Source: Chromatium weissei (GTDB taxonomy: Bacteria > Pseudomonadota > Gammaproteobacteria > Chromatiales > Chromatiaceae). Taken from it: 64,000 nt of DNA. Numbering within the stretch: the stretch's first letter is position 1; each line of letters opens with the position of its first letter. The DNA is taken from assembly GCF_016583765.1 (NCBI RefSeq), contig NZ_NRRR01000005.1, positions 157,257-221,256 on the forward strand, read 5' to 3'. Of this stretch, positions 28,942 to 38,160 are shown in pieces. The notes beneath the pieces are model-generated. The model saw nothing but the letters and a program-made list of their open reading frames with translations. It was not told where the DNA came from and did no database searches. The translations under genes and the position numbers were made by a program.

Positions 28942-29949
28942 ATGAAAATTCTCATCACCGGCAGCGCCGGATTTATTGGCTCGGCATTATCACTGCGATT
29001 ATTAGAACGTGGCGATGAAGTGATTGGGATTGACAATCTCAATGATTATTACGATGTCAATCTAAAAGAAGCACGCTTGGCGCGAACTTTGAATTACGCT
29101 GGCTATCGAGATTTGCGTCTTGATATTGAAGATGGCGAACATCTTAATGAAGTCTTTGGAAGTTTTCGCCCGGAACGTGTGGTCAATTTAGCGGCACAAG
29201 CTGGTGTTCGCTATTCTATTGAAAATCCGCTCGCGTATGTGCGCACAAATCTATTGGGTTTTGCCAACGTATTAGAAGCCTGTCGTCATCATGGAGTGGA
29301 GCATTTGGTGTATGCGTCAAGCAGTTCAGTATACGGAGCGAATACTGAAATGCCATTCTCAGTACATCACAATGTCGATCATCCATTAAGCCTTTATGCG
29401 GCAAGTAAAAAAGCCAATGAATTGATGGCGCACACCTATAGCCATTTGTATCGTATTCCGACGACTGGTTTGCGCTTTTTCACAGTATACGGTCCGTGGG
29501 GACGACCAGATATGGCACTATTCAAGTTCACTCGCGCCATTCTTGCTGGTGAACCAATTCAAGTATTTAATTATGGAAAACACCGCCGCGATTTCACCTT
29601 TATTGATGACATTGTGGAAGGTTTAATTCGAGTACTTGATCGAATACCAACGGGAAATTCCAATTGGTCCGGTGCAACACCGGATGCAGCAACCAGTCAA
29701 GCACCTTATCGGTTGTATAACATTGGTAATAATCAACCAATTGAGTTAATGGAATACATCGATTATTTAGAGCAGTGCTTAGAAAAGCGAGCTGAGATGG
29801 AGTTGCTGCCATTACAGCCCGGTGATGTGCCAGACACCTTTGCGGATGTGGATGATTTAGTACGAGATACCGGTTATTTTCCCAGCACACCAGTTGCTGA
29901 GGGTGTTGCACGATTTGTTGAATGGTATCGCATGTTTTATCAAGTTTAA
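28942..29949 (+). CDS. NAD-dependent epimerase, UDP-glucuronate 4-epimerase type
   Basis: An extended short-chain dehydrogenase likely converting UDP-glucuronate to UDP-galacturonate for surface polysaccharide. The NAD motif is [15 protein letters not shown], and the catalytic YxxxK is in [19 protein letters not shown]. The stretches [31 protein letters not shown] and [14 protein letters not shown] are typical of the CapI/LpsL group. I chose the ATG at 28942, where the Rossmann fold starts; a TTG seven codons upstream is possible. 335 residues. It is 50 bp from gatA and ends at a strong terminator. Confidence 0.92.
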   Translation: MKILITGSAGFIGSALSLRLLERGDEVIGIDNLNDYYDVNLKEARLARTLNYAGYRDLRLDIEDGEHLNEVFGSFRPERVVNLAAQAGVRYSIENPLAYVRTNLLGFANVLEACRHHGVEHLVYASSSSVYGANTEMPFSVHHNVDHPLSLYAASKKANELMAHTYSHLYRIPTTGLRFFTVYGPWGRPDMALFKFTRAILAGEPIQVFNYGKHRRDFTFIDDIVEGLIRVLDRIPTGNSNWSGATPDAATSQAPYRLYNIGNNQPIELMEYIDYLEQCLEKRAEMELLPLQPGDVPDTFADVDDLVRDTGYFPSTPVAEGVARFVEWYRMFYQV

Positions 29950-29956
29950 GGCATTA

Positions 29957-29994
29957 AAAAACCGCTTCCGATGGTTCATTCGGAAGCGGTTTAT
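29957..29994. terminator. Bidirectional terminator between epimerase and RTX gene
   Basis: ACCGCTTCCGA pairs with TCGGAAGCGGT around an 8-nt loop. An A-run lies on the left and TTTATTT on the right, so the stem can end transcription from both sides, serving the two converging genes. Confidence 0.85.
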
Positions 29995-30011
29995 TTAATC
30001 AAGCAATCAAC

Positions 30012-31592
30012 TTAATAGTAGTAATAGGTGTCGTCCGTAATACCAACGATTGCCACCGCATTCTCACCCAATTCTGCATTCACTGGCTCAGTTAACGTGA
30101 CCGTGAATTCTTCGTAATCTTCAGGAACATCATCGTAGTAGGTTTCAATAAATAGTTCCTTAACAGTTTCACGCGGAGCAAAGGTGACGGTCTCTTCAAT
30201 CCATTGACTACCAGAATCATCATACCAATAGGTATCACCATCGCCTAACCAGTAATCCTCATCTGCAGTTGCCAAATCTCCAACTACCAAACCAGAAGTG
30301 GTAAAGGTTACTGAAACTTCTTCATCAGACGGTGTGGATAAACTAATCGTTAATGAACCGAAGTCACCTTCTATAAAATTCAAATCAGTTGTGTCGAATT
30401 GAACGATAGGTATTTCACCCGTTGGAATAACTGGATCAGTTTCATCTTCGCCATCAATAACATCTTCCCCGGTGTAAACATCATCAACGAATTGAATGGT
30501 TTCAACATTGGTAATGGTATCGGTTCCTTCATCAACACCATCATCATCTTCGCCTTCACCGCCGGTAATATCTTGAACAATCCAAGTGCCTCCATCATCC
30601 GTAATTTTATAATTATCTATAGGACCTTGATACATTACGACATCATCGCCATCACCACCATCAATTTCATCATCACCAGCGCCACCATCAAGCGTATCAT
30701 TTCCTGCATTGCCATAGATGGTGTCATTACCCGCATCACCATTCAGCGTATTGTCCAGATCATTGCCGTCAAGCGTATTATCCAATTCGTTGCCAATACC
30801 ATCATTGGCTTTTTCAGAGAGCGTTAACCGTTCAATGTTGGCTCCCAATTCATAGTTCGTTGCACTGCTCTGTACTTCGTCATCATCACCATCAGGACCC
30901 GTTTCAATAATGGTATCCTCGTTGTTATTGACGATATACACATCAGAACCATCACCACCGGTCAATTTATCAACACCAACTCCGCCATCAATGGTGTCAT
31001 CAGCCAGTCCACCGTTGATAATGTCATTACCCTTGCCGCCATTAAGAACGTTGGCATTCGCATTGCCGTTAATGGTATTCGCATCATCATTACCAGTACC
31101 AGTAATTGCCTTACCAGTCAGCGTAAGATTCTCAACCTTACCCACCAATTTAGCACCAACAGCGAGCGAGTAATTAATAGCACTGGATACCGTATCCTTA
31201 CCGCCTTTCGTCGTTGTCAAATCGGTAATTTTGTCACCAATGTTATCGACAAAATAGGTGTCATTACCCTCGCCACCAGTCATGGTATCAATACCAGCGC
31301 CACCATTCAGCGTGTCGTTGCCATTGCCACCATCCAGCGAATCATTATCAACACCGCCATCTAATGAATCATTACCGGTGCCACCAACCAATGTATCCTT
31401 GCCAGCATCACCTTTTAATAAATCGTTATCCGTTTCGCCATTCAATGAATCATTACCAGTGCCACCGGTTAACGTATCATTTCCATTCGAGCCGCTAATG
31501 GTGTCATTGCCGCCTAATCCATTAAAGTTATCAGCACTCGTCGTACCAGTTTTCTTGTCATTACCAGCGGTGAATGGGCTTGAAGTTGCCAT
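30012..31592 (-). CDS. RTX calcium-binding protein with Calx-beta domain
   Basis: A 526-residue acidic protein, probably exported by a type I system and folded by calcium outside the cell. Residues from about 15 to 330 are RTX nonapeptides (GGNGNDTLN-like), in blocks interrupted by GDKITDLTTTKGGKDT-type linkers. A Calx-beta domain follows from about 394 to the end. The C-terminus DDTYYYY is unusual and lacks the M10-type RTX tail seen in the neighbour. The ATG at 31592 has GAGG 9 nt upstream and matches the neighbour's start context. The RTX part is a near-copy of the next gene's. No secretion genes (hlyB/D/tolC) are in the window. Confidence 0.88.
   Translation of the reverse strand: MATSSPFTAGNDKKTGTTSADNFNGLGGNDTISGSNGNDTLTGGTGNDSLNGETDNDLLKGDAGKDTLVGGTGNDSLDGGVDNDSLDGGNGNDTLNGGAGIDTMTGGEGNDTYFVDNIGDKITDLTTTKGGKDTVSSAINYSLAVGAKLVGKVENLTLTGKAITGTGNDDANTINGNANANVLNGGKGNDIINGGLADDTIDGGVGVDKLTGGDGSDVYIVNNNEDTIIETGPDGDDDEVQSSATNYELGANIERLTLSEKANDGIGNELDNTLDGNDLDNTLNGDAGNDTIYGNAGNDTLDGGAGDDEIDGGDGDDVVMYQGPIDNYKITDDGGTWIVQDITGGEGEDDDGVDEGTDTITNVETIQFVDDVYTGEDVIDGEDETDPVIPTGEIPIVQFDTTDLNFIEGDFGSLTISLSTPSDEEVSVTFTTSGLVVGDLATADEDYWLGDGDTYWYDDSGSQWIEETVTFAPRETVKELFIETYYDDVPEDYEEFTVTLTEPVNAELGENAVAIVGITDDTYYYY
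30661..31547 (-). repeat. 887-bp direct repeat, copy A (RTX block)
   Basis: Aligns without any gap to 34284-35170 in the same orientation. It covers the N-terminal RTX region of the smaller RTX protein. About 18 of 296 encoded residues differ (about 94% protein identity by eye). Confidence 0.9.
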
Positions 31593-31771
31593 TTGTAGAG
31601 ACCTCATTGTTATTTTTTTCAATTTAGCAGTTTGCTATTCACAACCTGCTCGCCTTTGCATCGATCTTAACAACTACACGCAATTATTTAACCACTACTA
31701 TCATCAGTGTTATTTGAACGACATCTCAAAATCAGAATATATTTCAACACCAATGCAACATCTTCAACACA

Positions 31772-31802
31772 ACGAGATTGCTGTATTTCACAGCAATCTC
31801 GT
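31772..31802. terminator. 12-bp perfect hairpin after the large RTX gene
   Basis: ACGAGATTGCTG pairs with CAGCAATCTCGT around a TATTTCA loop, just past the stop codon of the large RTX gene. No T-run follows on the minus strand, so it is a likely but not classical terminator. Confidence 0.6.
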
Positions 31803-31810
31803 ATTCAGCA

Positions 31811-34800
31811 TCAAACCAGAATAAAATCGCTGGCTGTCAGCATCATTTTACCTGTCAATTGAATTTCCATTTCTGGCACATTTACAACATCTTCCAAATT
31901 GATCTGCACGACAGTCGTATTTGCAGCGACATCCTGCGCATAACGCACCTGTCCAGCAGCACTGAATGCGGAAGTTCCAATAAAGCTCAGTGCATCAATA
32001 GATAAAGCACTCAAATCGATCACTTCATTTGCAGTTGTCACACTAAAATCTTTAATGATGTCGCGTTCACCAGCACCAACGCCAGAATCACCCAAATGGA
32101 ATAAGAACGTATCACTTCCCGCACCACCCGTGAGTTGATCAACGCCTGCTCCACCATCTAAAACATTGGCATTTGCATCGCCAGTAATGACATCATCAAA
32201 AGCAGAACCAATTGCATTTTCTACTGTGGCAACTGTTAAATCTTTAATACCGGATTTAATTACCGTGACCAAATTAGAACTATCAGTCGTCAAATCCACT
32301 ACCGAGCCAAAGCCGAATTGATCAACCAGATCAACGTAGTATTCTTTAGCATCACTAGTCACTGCAAAGATCGGTAAAATACCGGCAGCTTGCAATGCCT
32401 CAGCAACCATTGCTACTGCTGGATAATCTTCACCAGTACCGGCCGGCGTTCCATTTAATACACCATCGCCATTATTTGGTTTGGTAATACCAGCCTGAGC
32501 GCCATCACCAGCACGGTGATAATCTGCATCAGTCATTAACACCACAGTTTTTACTGCATCGCTACGAAAACCAATTTCATCGCTATGCAATGCCACCTGC
32601 ATCAAGGCTTCCAATTGCGATTCTTGCCAATCATTTCCACTGCCGAGCACCAGCGCATTTAATGCACTGCTGAATGCTGTTTGATCAGTCGTCATATTCA
32701 GATTATTGGCGAATACGTAATCAGATTGGTAGCCACTATAATAGTCACCATAGTAGTCATAATAATCGCCGTATGAACTGTAATCCTGACCAAACGGACT
32801 AATTGGTTTATCCATAAACGAACCCAAACCAAACATACTATCTGGTTGGAAATCGTGAATTGCTGTAACGACATTCGGCACCAATGCTTGCACCGTTTCA
32901 ACGTCATCACTGAATGAACCCGTCAAATCTTCCAAGAAATACATATCCAACGGATCACTAATTGTACCGCCAGCACTAATCGTAATCTGCTGACCGCCGA
33001 CCGTACTAATTTGTCCGGGCGTTAATTGAATTGTCACACCATTTTTAGCACTCGACGTATCTAATGTGTCATTGCCACCGGTGTCTTCAATCAATACCTG
33101 TCCCGTGCCTTTACCATCGACGACAAAACGGTCATCACCGAGACCACCACTCATATTGTCATCGCCATTGGAATCTTTCAGCACGTCATCGCCTTCACCA
33201 CCGAGTAATTGATCATTGCCATCACCACCCGATAGCACATCATTACCGGCATTACCAATGAGTGTGTCATTGCCACCCATTCCATTCACGGTGTCATTGC
33301 CACCCAAGGCATCAATATCATTATCTTCGGATGAGCAAGTCAAATTATCATCGCCTTCAGTACCAACACATTGCGGCGTGTCATCAACAATCGTGATTAG
33401 CGCCGATGTAATCGTTGTTAACGTGGCATTCACTGGATTATTTAATTGCACAATGAAGGTTTCGTTTTGCTCAACAGCCGTATCATCTAATGTCGTAACA
33501 GTAATGGTATGGCTGGTTTCACCGGGCGCAAAGGTTAAAGAACCCGTACTCGTAACGTAATCACCACTGGCGTTTTGCGCAGTTTCATCTTGAGTAACGT
33601 AATCAACTGTTACGGGCTGTGTTGCAGCAGTAGAAAGCGTCACTGTTACGTCGGCGCTATTGCCTTCATTCAGTGAAATTTTCGGCGGATTCAATTGAAT
33701 CACTGGAAGCGTCGAAGTGTTCTGATCCGGTGGATCGTTATCAATAATAGTTAATACGCTCGTATCCACTCCTAAGGTCGCATTAACTGGCTTGCTCAGT
33801 TGAACGCTAAAGGTCTCATCGCTCTCTACGAATGTGTCATTAACAATCAATACCGAAATGGTCTGACTGGTTTTACCCGGTAAAAAAGTTAATGTGCCAG
33901 TGCCATACGTTTTGTAATCACCGGCAGTCGCGGTATCGGCAATAGCGGAATAACTCACCGTGACTTTTTGATCGGAAACTTCAGAGAGATTGACCGTGAT
34001 TTTTGCCAACTTACCATTCTCATCTTGAGTGATTTCCGTAGTCATCACATCAATCACGGGAAGTGTCGGTTCGGAAGGCGTTGGATCAATAGGCTCAATA
34101 GCAATATCTTCGTCCGCAAAATGCAGTATTTCAATACCGACGAGTGTATCTATTCCTTCATCAACGCCGTCTTCACCTTCAGTGCCGGTAATATCTTCGA
34201 CAATCCAACCACTATCATCCGATACCCATTTGTATTCATCAGAATTCCCTAAATAAACAGCGGAGTCCTGACCATCGCCACCGTCAATTTCATCATCACC
34301 AGCACCACCATCGAGTACATCATTTCCTGCATTGCCATAGATGGTGTCATTACCTGCATCGCCATTCAGCGTATTGTTACGATCATTGCCATCAAGCGTA
34401 TTATCCAATTCGTTGCCAATACCGTCATCGGCTTTTCCAGTGAGCGTCAACCGTTCAATGTTGGCTCCCAATTCATAGCTTGCAGCACTGCTTTGCACTT
34501 CGTCATCATCACCATCAGGACCCGTTTCAATAATGGTGTCCTCGTTGTTATTGACGATATACACATCAGAACCATCACCACCGGTCAATTTATCAACACC
34601 AACTCCACCGTCAATGGTGTCATCACCTAAACCACCGTTAATAATGTCATTGCCTTTAGCGCCATTGAGAACGTTGTCATTCGTATTGCCGTTAATGGTA
34701 TTCGCATCATCATTGCCAGTACCAGTAATTGCCTTACCAGTCAGCGTAAGATTCTCAATCTTACCCACCAATTTAGCACCAACAGCGAGCGAGTAATTAA

Positions 34801-35209
34801 TAGAACTGGATACCGTATCCTTACCACCTTTTGTCGTTGTCAGATCAGTAATTTTGTCGCTGATATTATCAACGTAATAGGTGTCATTACCCTCGCCGCC
34901 AGTCATGGTATCAACACCAGCGCCACCATTCAGCGTGTCATTGCCATTGCCACCATCCAGCGAATCATTATCAACACCACCATCTAATGAATCGTTACCA
35001 GTGCCACCGATCAATGTATCCTTGCCAGCATCACCTTTTAATAAATCGTTATCCGTTTCGCCATTCAATGAATCATTACCAGTGCCACCGGTTAACGTAT
35101 CATTTCCATTCGAGCCGCTAATGGTGTCATTGCCGCCTAATCCATTGAAGTTATCAGCACTCGTCGTGCCGCTTTCTTTGTTGTTGTTGCCATCAAATGA
35201 AATTGCCAT
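31811..35209 (-). CDS. RTX protein with integrin-beta-like A domain
   Basis: A 1,132-residue, probably type I-secreted, calcium-binding surface or extracellular protein. Order of domains: RTX block (about 15-330), two Calx-beta domains (about 386-490 and 498-605), a second RTX block (about 612-720), a von Willebrand A-type domain (about 752-975) and a C-terminal RTX/M10-type tail. The A domain resembles the beta-I domain of animal integrins: the metal site D761-L-T763-G-S765 is followed by D768-D769 at the adjacent metal site position, then GLGSFMDKPISPFG, GFRSDAVKTVVLMTD and DYPAVAMVAEAL...IFAVTSD. A Tyr-rich insert (YGDYYDYYGDYY) follows PFG. AGGAA precedes the ATG. Adhesion is the natural guess but unproven. 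Confidence 0.9.
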   Translation of the reverse strand: MAISFDGNNNKESGTTSADNFNGLGGNDTISGSNGNDTLTGGTGNDSLNGETDNDLLKGDAGKDTLIGGTGNDSLDGGVDNDSLDGGNGNDTLNGGAGVDTMTGGEGNDTYYVDNISDKITDLTTTKGGKDTVSSSINYSLAVGAKLVGKIENLTLTGKAITGTGNDDANTINGNTNDNVLNGAKGNDIINGGLGDDTIDGGVGVDKLTGGDGSDVYIVNNNEDTIIETGPDGDDDEVQSSAASYELGANIERLTLTGKADDGIGNELDNTLDGNDRNNTLNGDAGNDTIYGNAGNDVLDGGAGDDEIDGGDGQDSAVYLGNSDEYKWVSDDSGWIVEDITGTEGEDGVDEGIDTLVGIEILHFADEDIAIEPIDPTPSEPTLPVIDVMTTEITQDENGKLAKITVNLSEVSDQKVTVSYSAIADTATAGDYKTYGTGTLTFLPGKTSQTISVLIVNDTFVESDETFSVQLSKPVNATLGVDTSVLTIIDNDPPDQNTSTLPVIQLNPPKISLNEGNSADVTVTLSTAATQPVTVDYVTQDETAQNASGDYVTSTGSLTFAPGETSHTITVTTLDDTAVEQNETFIVQLNNPVNATLTTITSALITIVDDTPQCVGTEGDDNLTCSSEDNDIDALGGNDTVNGMGGNDTLIGNAGNDVLSGGDGNDQLLGGEGDDVLKDSNGDDNMSGGLGDDRFVVDGKGTGQVLIEDTGGNDTLDTSSAKNGVTIQLTPGQISTVGGQQITISAGGTISDPLDMYFLEDLTGSFSDDVETVQALVPNVVTAIHDFQPDSMFGLGSFMDKPISPFGQDYSSYGDYYDYYGDYYSGYQSDYVFANNLNMTTDQTAFSSALNALVLGSGNDWQESQLEALMQVALHSDEIGFRSDAVKTVVLMTDADYHRAGDGAQAGITKPNNGDGVLNGTPAGTGEDYPAVAMVAEALQAAGILPIFAVTSDAKEYYVDLVDQFGFGSVVDLTTDSSNLVTVIKSGIKDLTVATVENAIGSAFDDVITGDANANVLDGGAGVDQLTGGAGSDTFLFHLGDSGVGAGERDIIKDFSVTTANEVIDLSALSIDALSFIGTSAFSAAGQVRYAQDVAANTTVVQINLEDVVNVPEMEIQLTGKMMLTASDFILV
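34284..35170 (-). repeat. 887-bp direct repeat, copy B (RTX block)
   Basis: The partner of 30661-31547, covering the N-terminal RTX region of the large RTX gene. Equal length, same orientation, no insertions or deletions over the whole block, which indicates recent duplication or conversion. Confidence 0.9.
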
Positions 35210-35369
35210 GTTTGCGTTCCTATAGTTTGACTAGTTTTAACGATTTAAGTGGTCACACATCGTGCGATCCACCTTCAAACACGTACCTCAAGTTTAGCTC
35301 AAAATGTTTATTTTGCTGTCTCCACTCGAAAAAACAGAAAATTTATTTCTCAAAAATCGCGCATTGCGT

Positions 35370-35672
35370 TCAAATCTTTGGCAATACCAAAGGATCGCGC
35401 TTTTTGGAGTTTGCGCGATAAAACGCAGCAACATTACCAATTCGAGTAATTAATATCGATTGCGTCTGTGCTTGAATATCCGCAATTGCTGAATCACGCT
35501 CGTCGCGGTCACCGGCGTTGACACGAATCTTAATTAACTCGTGATGGGTTAATGCCACTTCAATCTCAGCTAAGACCGCAGTAGTCAGACCATGTTGTCC
35601 AATTAAAACGACAGGATTGAGATGGTGGACTTGCTGCTTCAGCCAGCGTTTTTGCTTTTCGGTAATAGCCAT
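35370..35672 (-). CDS. yhbY: Ribosome-associated RNA-binding protein YhbY
   Basis: A 100-residue CRM-domain protein that binds pre-50S ribosomal particles. The family sequence is clear: ITEKQKRWLKQQVHHLNPVVLIGQHGLT, with the GxxG-type loop in VLIGQHGLT and HELIKIRV in the second strand. The frame runs upstream past the ATG at 35672, but that ATG starts the conserved part. Usually yhbY is next to rlmE-ftsH; here neither is present. The 160 bp between it and the large RTX gene show nothing recognisable. Confidence 0.93.
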   Translation of the reverse strand: MAITEKQKRWLKQQVHHLNPVVLIGQHGLTTAVLAEIEVALTHHELIKIRVNAGDRDERDSAIADIQAQTQSILITRIGNVAAFYRANSKKRDPLVLPKI

Positions 35673-35762
35673 TAGTACTCTAATCAACTTGAAAAATTCT
35701 GATGAATGCGCATCACAGTCAATTATTAAAACTGCAATGCGCATTAGTGAAATGACGCGAAA

Positions 35763-35960
35763 TTAAGCCGTCGCTTCCTCGGTTGTCTCGGCTGCTGGAA
35801 CAGCCTTCGGTGTCATCACTTTAATCAGCTGCTCGCTCGCCAGAATCGCCTGTTTTGCGTCGCCATTGATCCACTTTTTATTCTTGTCTTTTACTGCATA
35901 GTGCCCAGATTTCTTTTGAAACAGGGTGTATTCAGCGGTCTTCTTTATTTTCTGCATCAT
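35763..35960 (-). CDS. Small conserved hypothetical protein
   Basis: A 65-residue basic protein with the core YTLFQKKSGHYAVKDKNKKW followed by INGDAKQAILASEQLI and an Ala/Thr/Glu-rich tail. I recall similar short proteins with a KSGRYAV...INGxEK pattern in gammaproteobacteria, but know of no function. Two ATG codons are adjacent; I chose the first, with GAG at suitable spacing. It sits between yhbY and the DUF4342 gene on the same strand. Confidence 0.7.
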   Translation of the reverse strand: MMQKIKKTAEYTLFQKKSGHYAVKDKNKKWINGDAKQAILASEQLIKVMTPKAVPAAETTEEATA

Positions 35961-36001
35961 CAATACTCATTCTGCTGTGGTTGAAAAACATTCGCGGTTC
36001 A

Positions 36002-36307
36002 TTAACGGTGACGCGAAATGTAGTCATCATCTGGCGACATTGGATCGCGTTCAATTTCAATTCGAAATTGCGTAAACAATGCGCCCATTGCTGCAATTGC
36101 CGTTAGCATTGGCATCAGTAATGTTAATACTGCTGCCACACCAACACCGGCAGTTAATGGCACGTCAATCAATGCCTTGCCATTCGGTCGACGTACAATT
36201 AAACGCCGCACATTGCCCGTTGAAATCAGCTCTTTAACCTTATCAATTAAGGTTAAACTGGTTACGCTGATTTCTTCAAATAAGGGTCGTCCTGTATTAT
36301 TTTTCAT
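36002..36307 (-). CDS. DUF4342 domain protein
   Basis: A 101-residue protein matching DUF4342: FEEISVTSLTLIDKVKELISTGNVRRLIVRR at the N-terminus, then a Gly/Ala-rich hydrophobic segment (TAGVGVAAVLTLLMPMLTAIAAMGALF), which is one or two membrane spans, and a charged tail. Family function is unknown; some longer relatives carry ubiquitin-associated-like domains, absent here. It lies 178 bp after the Ppx/GppA gene on the same strand; that gap shows only an imperfect inverted repeat (36356-36366 with 36422-36432). Confidence 0.85.
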   Translation of the reverse strand: MKNNTGRPLFEEISVTSLTLIDKVKELISTGNVRRLIVRRPNGKALIDVPLTAGVGVAAVLTLLMPMLTAIAAMGALFTQFRIEIERDPMSPDDDYISRHR

Positions 36308-36485
36308 TGGTTATCCACAAAAAATTTCACCGTTGGCGAATTGAACTATAGCGATATGACCACTGCGTTATTTGCTTAGAATAGTCGATTAACCGTTTTG
36401 AGATGGCGATTGATAATCGGTGCGGTGGTCATGTGTTATTTTCTGTTGCTGAATACACAGTTAACGGCTGAATCCCAAATAAATT

Positions 36486-38006
36486 TTAGCAAAAAGTGAG
36501 AATTATTTTTGCCATCGCCAGTCGTTCGGCTTCCTGTTCCAATTCCAATTGTGTCAATGGATGACGCGCCAGCCATTCATCGGGAAAACACAGCGCCAGC
36601 CGTTCACCGTCCGCCGTGACGTTGAGAAAGTGTTTATTCACCGCCGAGCGCCCGCGATGCAGCAGCACGGCCAAACGCAAAATCACGCACAGACGACGCG
36701 CACTGTTTTGTTCCGCCTTCGGTAAATTGAGAAATTCCTGTATTGGAAATTTGCGGCGATGGCCGAGCACCAGCGCGGCTAACACCATCTGTTCTTGCCG
36801 TGAAAATCCAGCTAAATCAGCATGTCGCAGCAGATAAGCGCCGTGTTTTTGATATTGGCTGTGTGCGACCATCACACCAATTTCATGCAGTCGCGCTGCC
36901 CAAATCAGCATCTGCGAGTGTTCGGAATCGTTCAAATGCCAAGGCGCGGCAAGTTGTTGATAAATGCCCAGCGCCGTCGCCTTCACGCGCTGCGCATGTG
37001 CTTGATCAACTTGAAATTGTTGGCACAGCGTGGCAACGGTACGCTCGCGCACATCCTCATGCTGCGAACGTCCCATCATTTCGTAAATCAGACCTTCGCG
37101 CAGCGCGTAATCGGACACCTGCATGTGCTTGATACCGAGCGCCTCAAACACTGCGCGCAAAATTGCCACTCCACCCGCAAAAACGGGTTTACGTTCTTCC
37201 GGTAAACCCTTGAGATTGATGGTTGCCACTCGCCCCGCATCGGTCAACGCGGCGCTCAAATGCACCAGCGACTCCGCAGAAATTCCGTTATCACACCACC
37301 CCTCGGCGTTCACAACGGCAGCGATGGCACGAATGGTTCCAGAGCTGCCGACAGCGTTTTGCCAGCGAGCGCGACGAAATAATTCGCGCACTGGTCGCAC
37401 TTCCAACGCGCCCGCCAATTCGGCTTTTTGCATCGCTTTCGCCGTCATCCGTCCATCGGGAAAAATTTGGCGCGATAAACTGACGCAGCCGAGGTGCAAA
37501 CTTTCGCGCAATCGCGGTGAAAAGCCTTGTCCAACAATGATTTCAGTGCTGCCGCCGCCAATATCGACCACCAAACGCCGCTCCACGCCAGCCGCCAAAC
37601 CATGCGCCACGCCGAGATAAATCAACCGCGCTTCTTCGCGTCCGGCGATCACGTCAATCGGATGACCGAGCGCCAATTCTGCTCGCTCCACAAATCCCGT
37701 TTCTGGACGCACTTGACGCAACGTATTCGTGCCGACAGCGCGCACACTGCCCGGCGCAAATCCGCGTAACCGTTGCCCAAAACGCTCTAAACACGCCAAT
37801 GCGCGTTCGCTCACTTCCGGTGTCAGTGTCTTATCTGCCGTCAAGCCTTCACCGAGGCGCACCACTTCACGAATGCGGTCGGTGATGCGCATGTGCCCTT
37901 CATCGAGACGGGCAACGATCATGTGAAAACTGTTGGAGCCAAGATCGACTGCGGCAACGATGTCATGCGCGGGTGGCTCGCTGATTGCGGTAAGTGTTTC
38001 AAGCAT
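36486..38006 (-). CDS. ppx: Exopolyphosphatase / ppGpp phosphohydrolase (Ppx/GppA)
   Basis: An actin/Hsp70-fold phosphatase that degrades polyphosphate or pppGpp. The N-terminal phosphate loops are AAVDLGSNSFHMIVAR and VVDIGGGSTEIIVG, and GSSGTIRAI lies in between. The C-terminal 200 residues form an HD-like helical domain (ARLHEIGVMVAHSQYQKHGAYLL). At 506 residues it is between E. coli Ppx (513) and GppA (494), and the sequence does not separate the two clearly. It is alone in its unit, divergent from trmO. Confidence 0.93.
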   Translation of the reverse strand: MLETLTAISEPPAHDIVAAVDLGSNSFHMIVARLDEGHMRITDRIREVVRLGEGLTADKTLTPEVSERALACLERFGQRLRGFAPGSVRAVGTNTLRQVRPETGFVERAELALGHPIDVIAGREEARLIYLGVAHGLAAGVERRLVVDIGGGSTEIIVGQGFSPRLRESLHLGCVSLSRQIFPDGRMTAKAMQKAELAGALEVRPVRELFRRARWQNAVGSSGTIRAIAAVVNAEGWCDNGISAESLVHLSAALTDAGRVATINLKGLPEERKPVFAGGVAILRAVFEALGIKHMQVSDYALREGLIYEMMGRSQHEDVRERTVATLCQQFQVDQAHAQRVKATALGIYQQLAAPWHLNDSEHSQMLIWAARLHEIGVMVAHSQYQKHGAYLLRHADLAGFSRQEQMVLAALVLGHRRKFPIQEFLNLPKAEQNSARRLCVILRLAVLLHRGRSAVNKHFLNVTADGERLALCFPDEWLARHPLTQLELEQEAERLAMAKIILTFC

Positions 38007-38160
38007 TAAGAAATTCCTGCATTTTTATCAATGGGATACATGTTAACAGAATCTTGAAATCGGTCTGTGACGAGGCGCGTGCTCGAATACGGCTCGGTGG
38101 TGATTGGTGTGCATTTGTGGATAAAGTGGAGGTCTTGTGTTTTCAACGGTTTAACTTCCA

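Noticed and set aside
30910..31824. Long open frames on the plus strand opposite the RTX genes (also around 34533-35225), with Pro/Ser/Val-rich products
   Set aside because: They are the exact complement of Gly/Asp/Asn-rich RTX codons, have no ribosome sites and repeat with the same duplication; they are shadows of the real genes.
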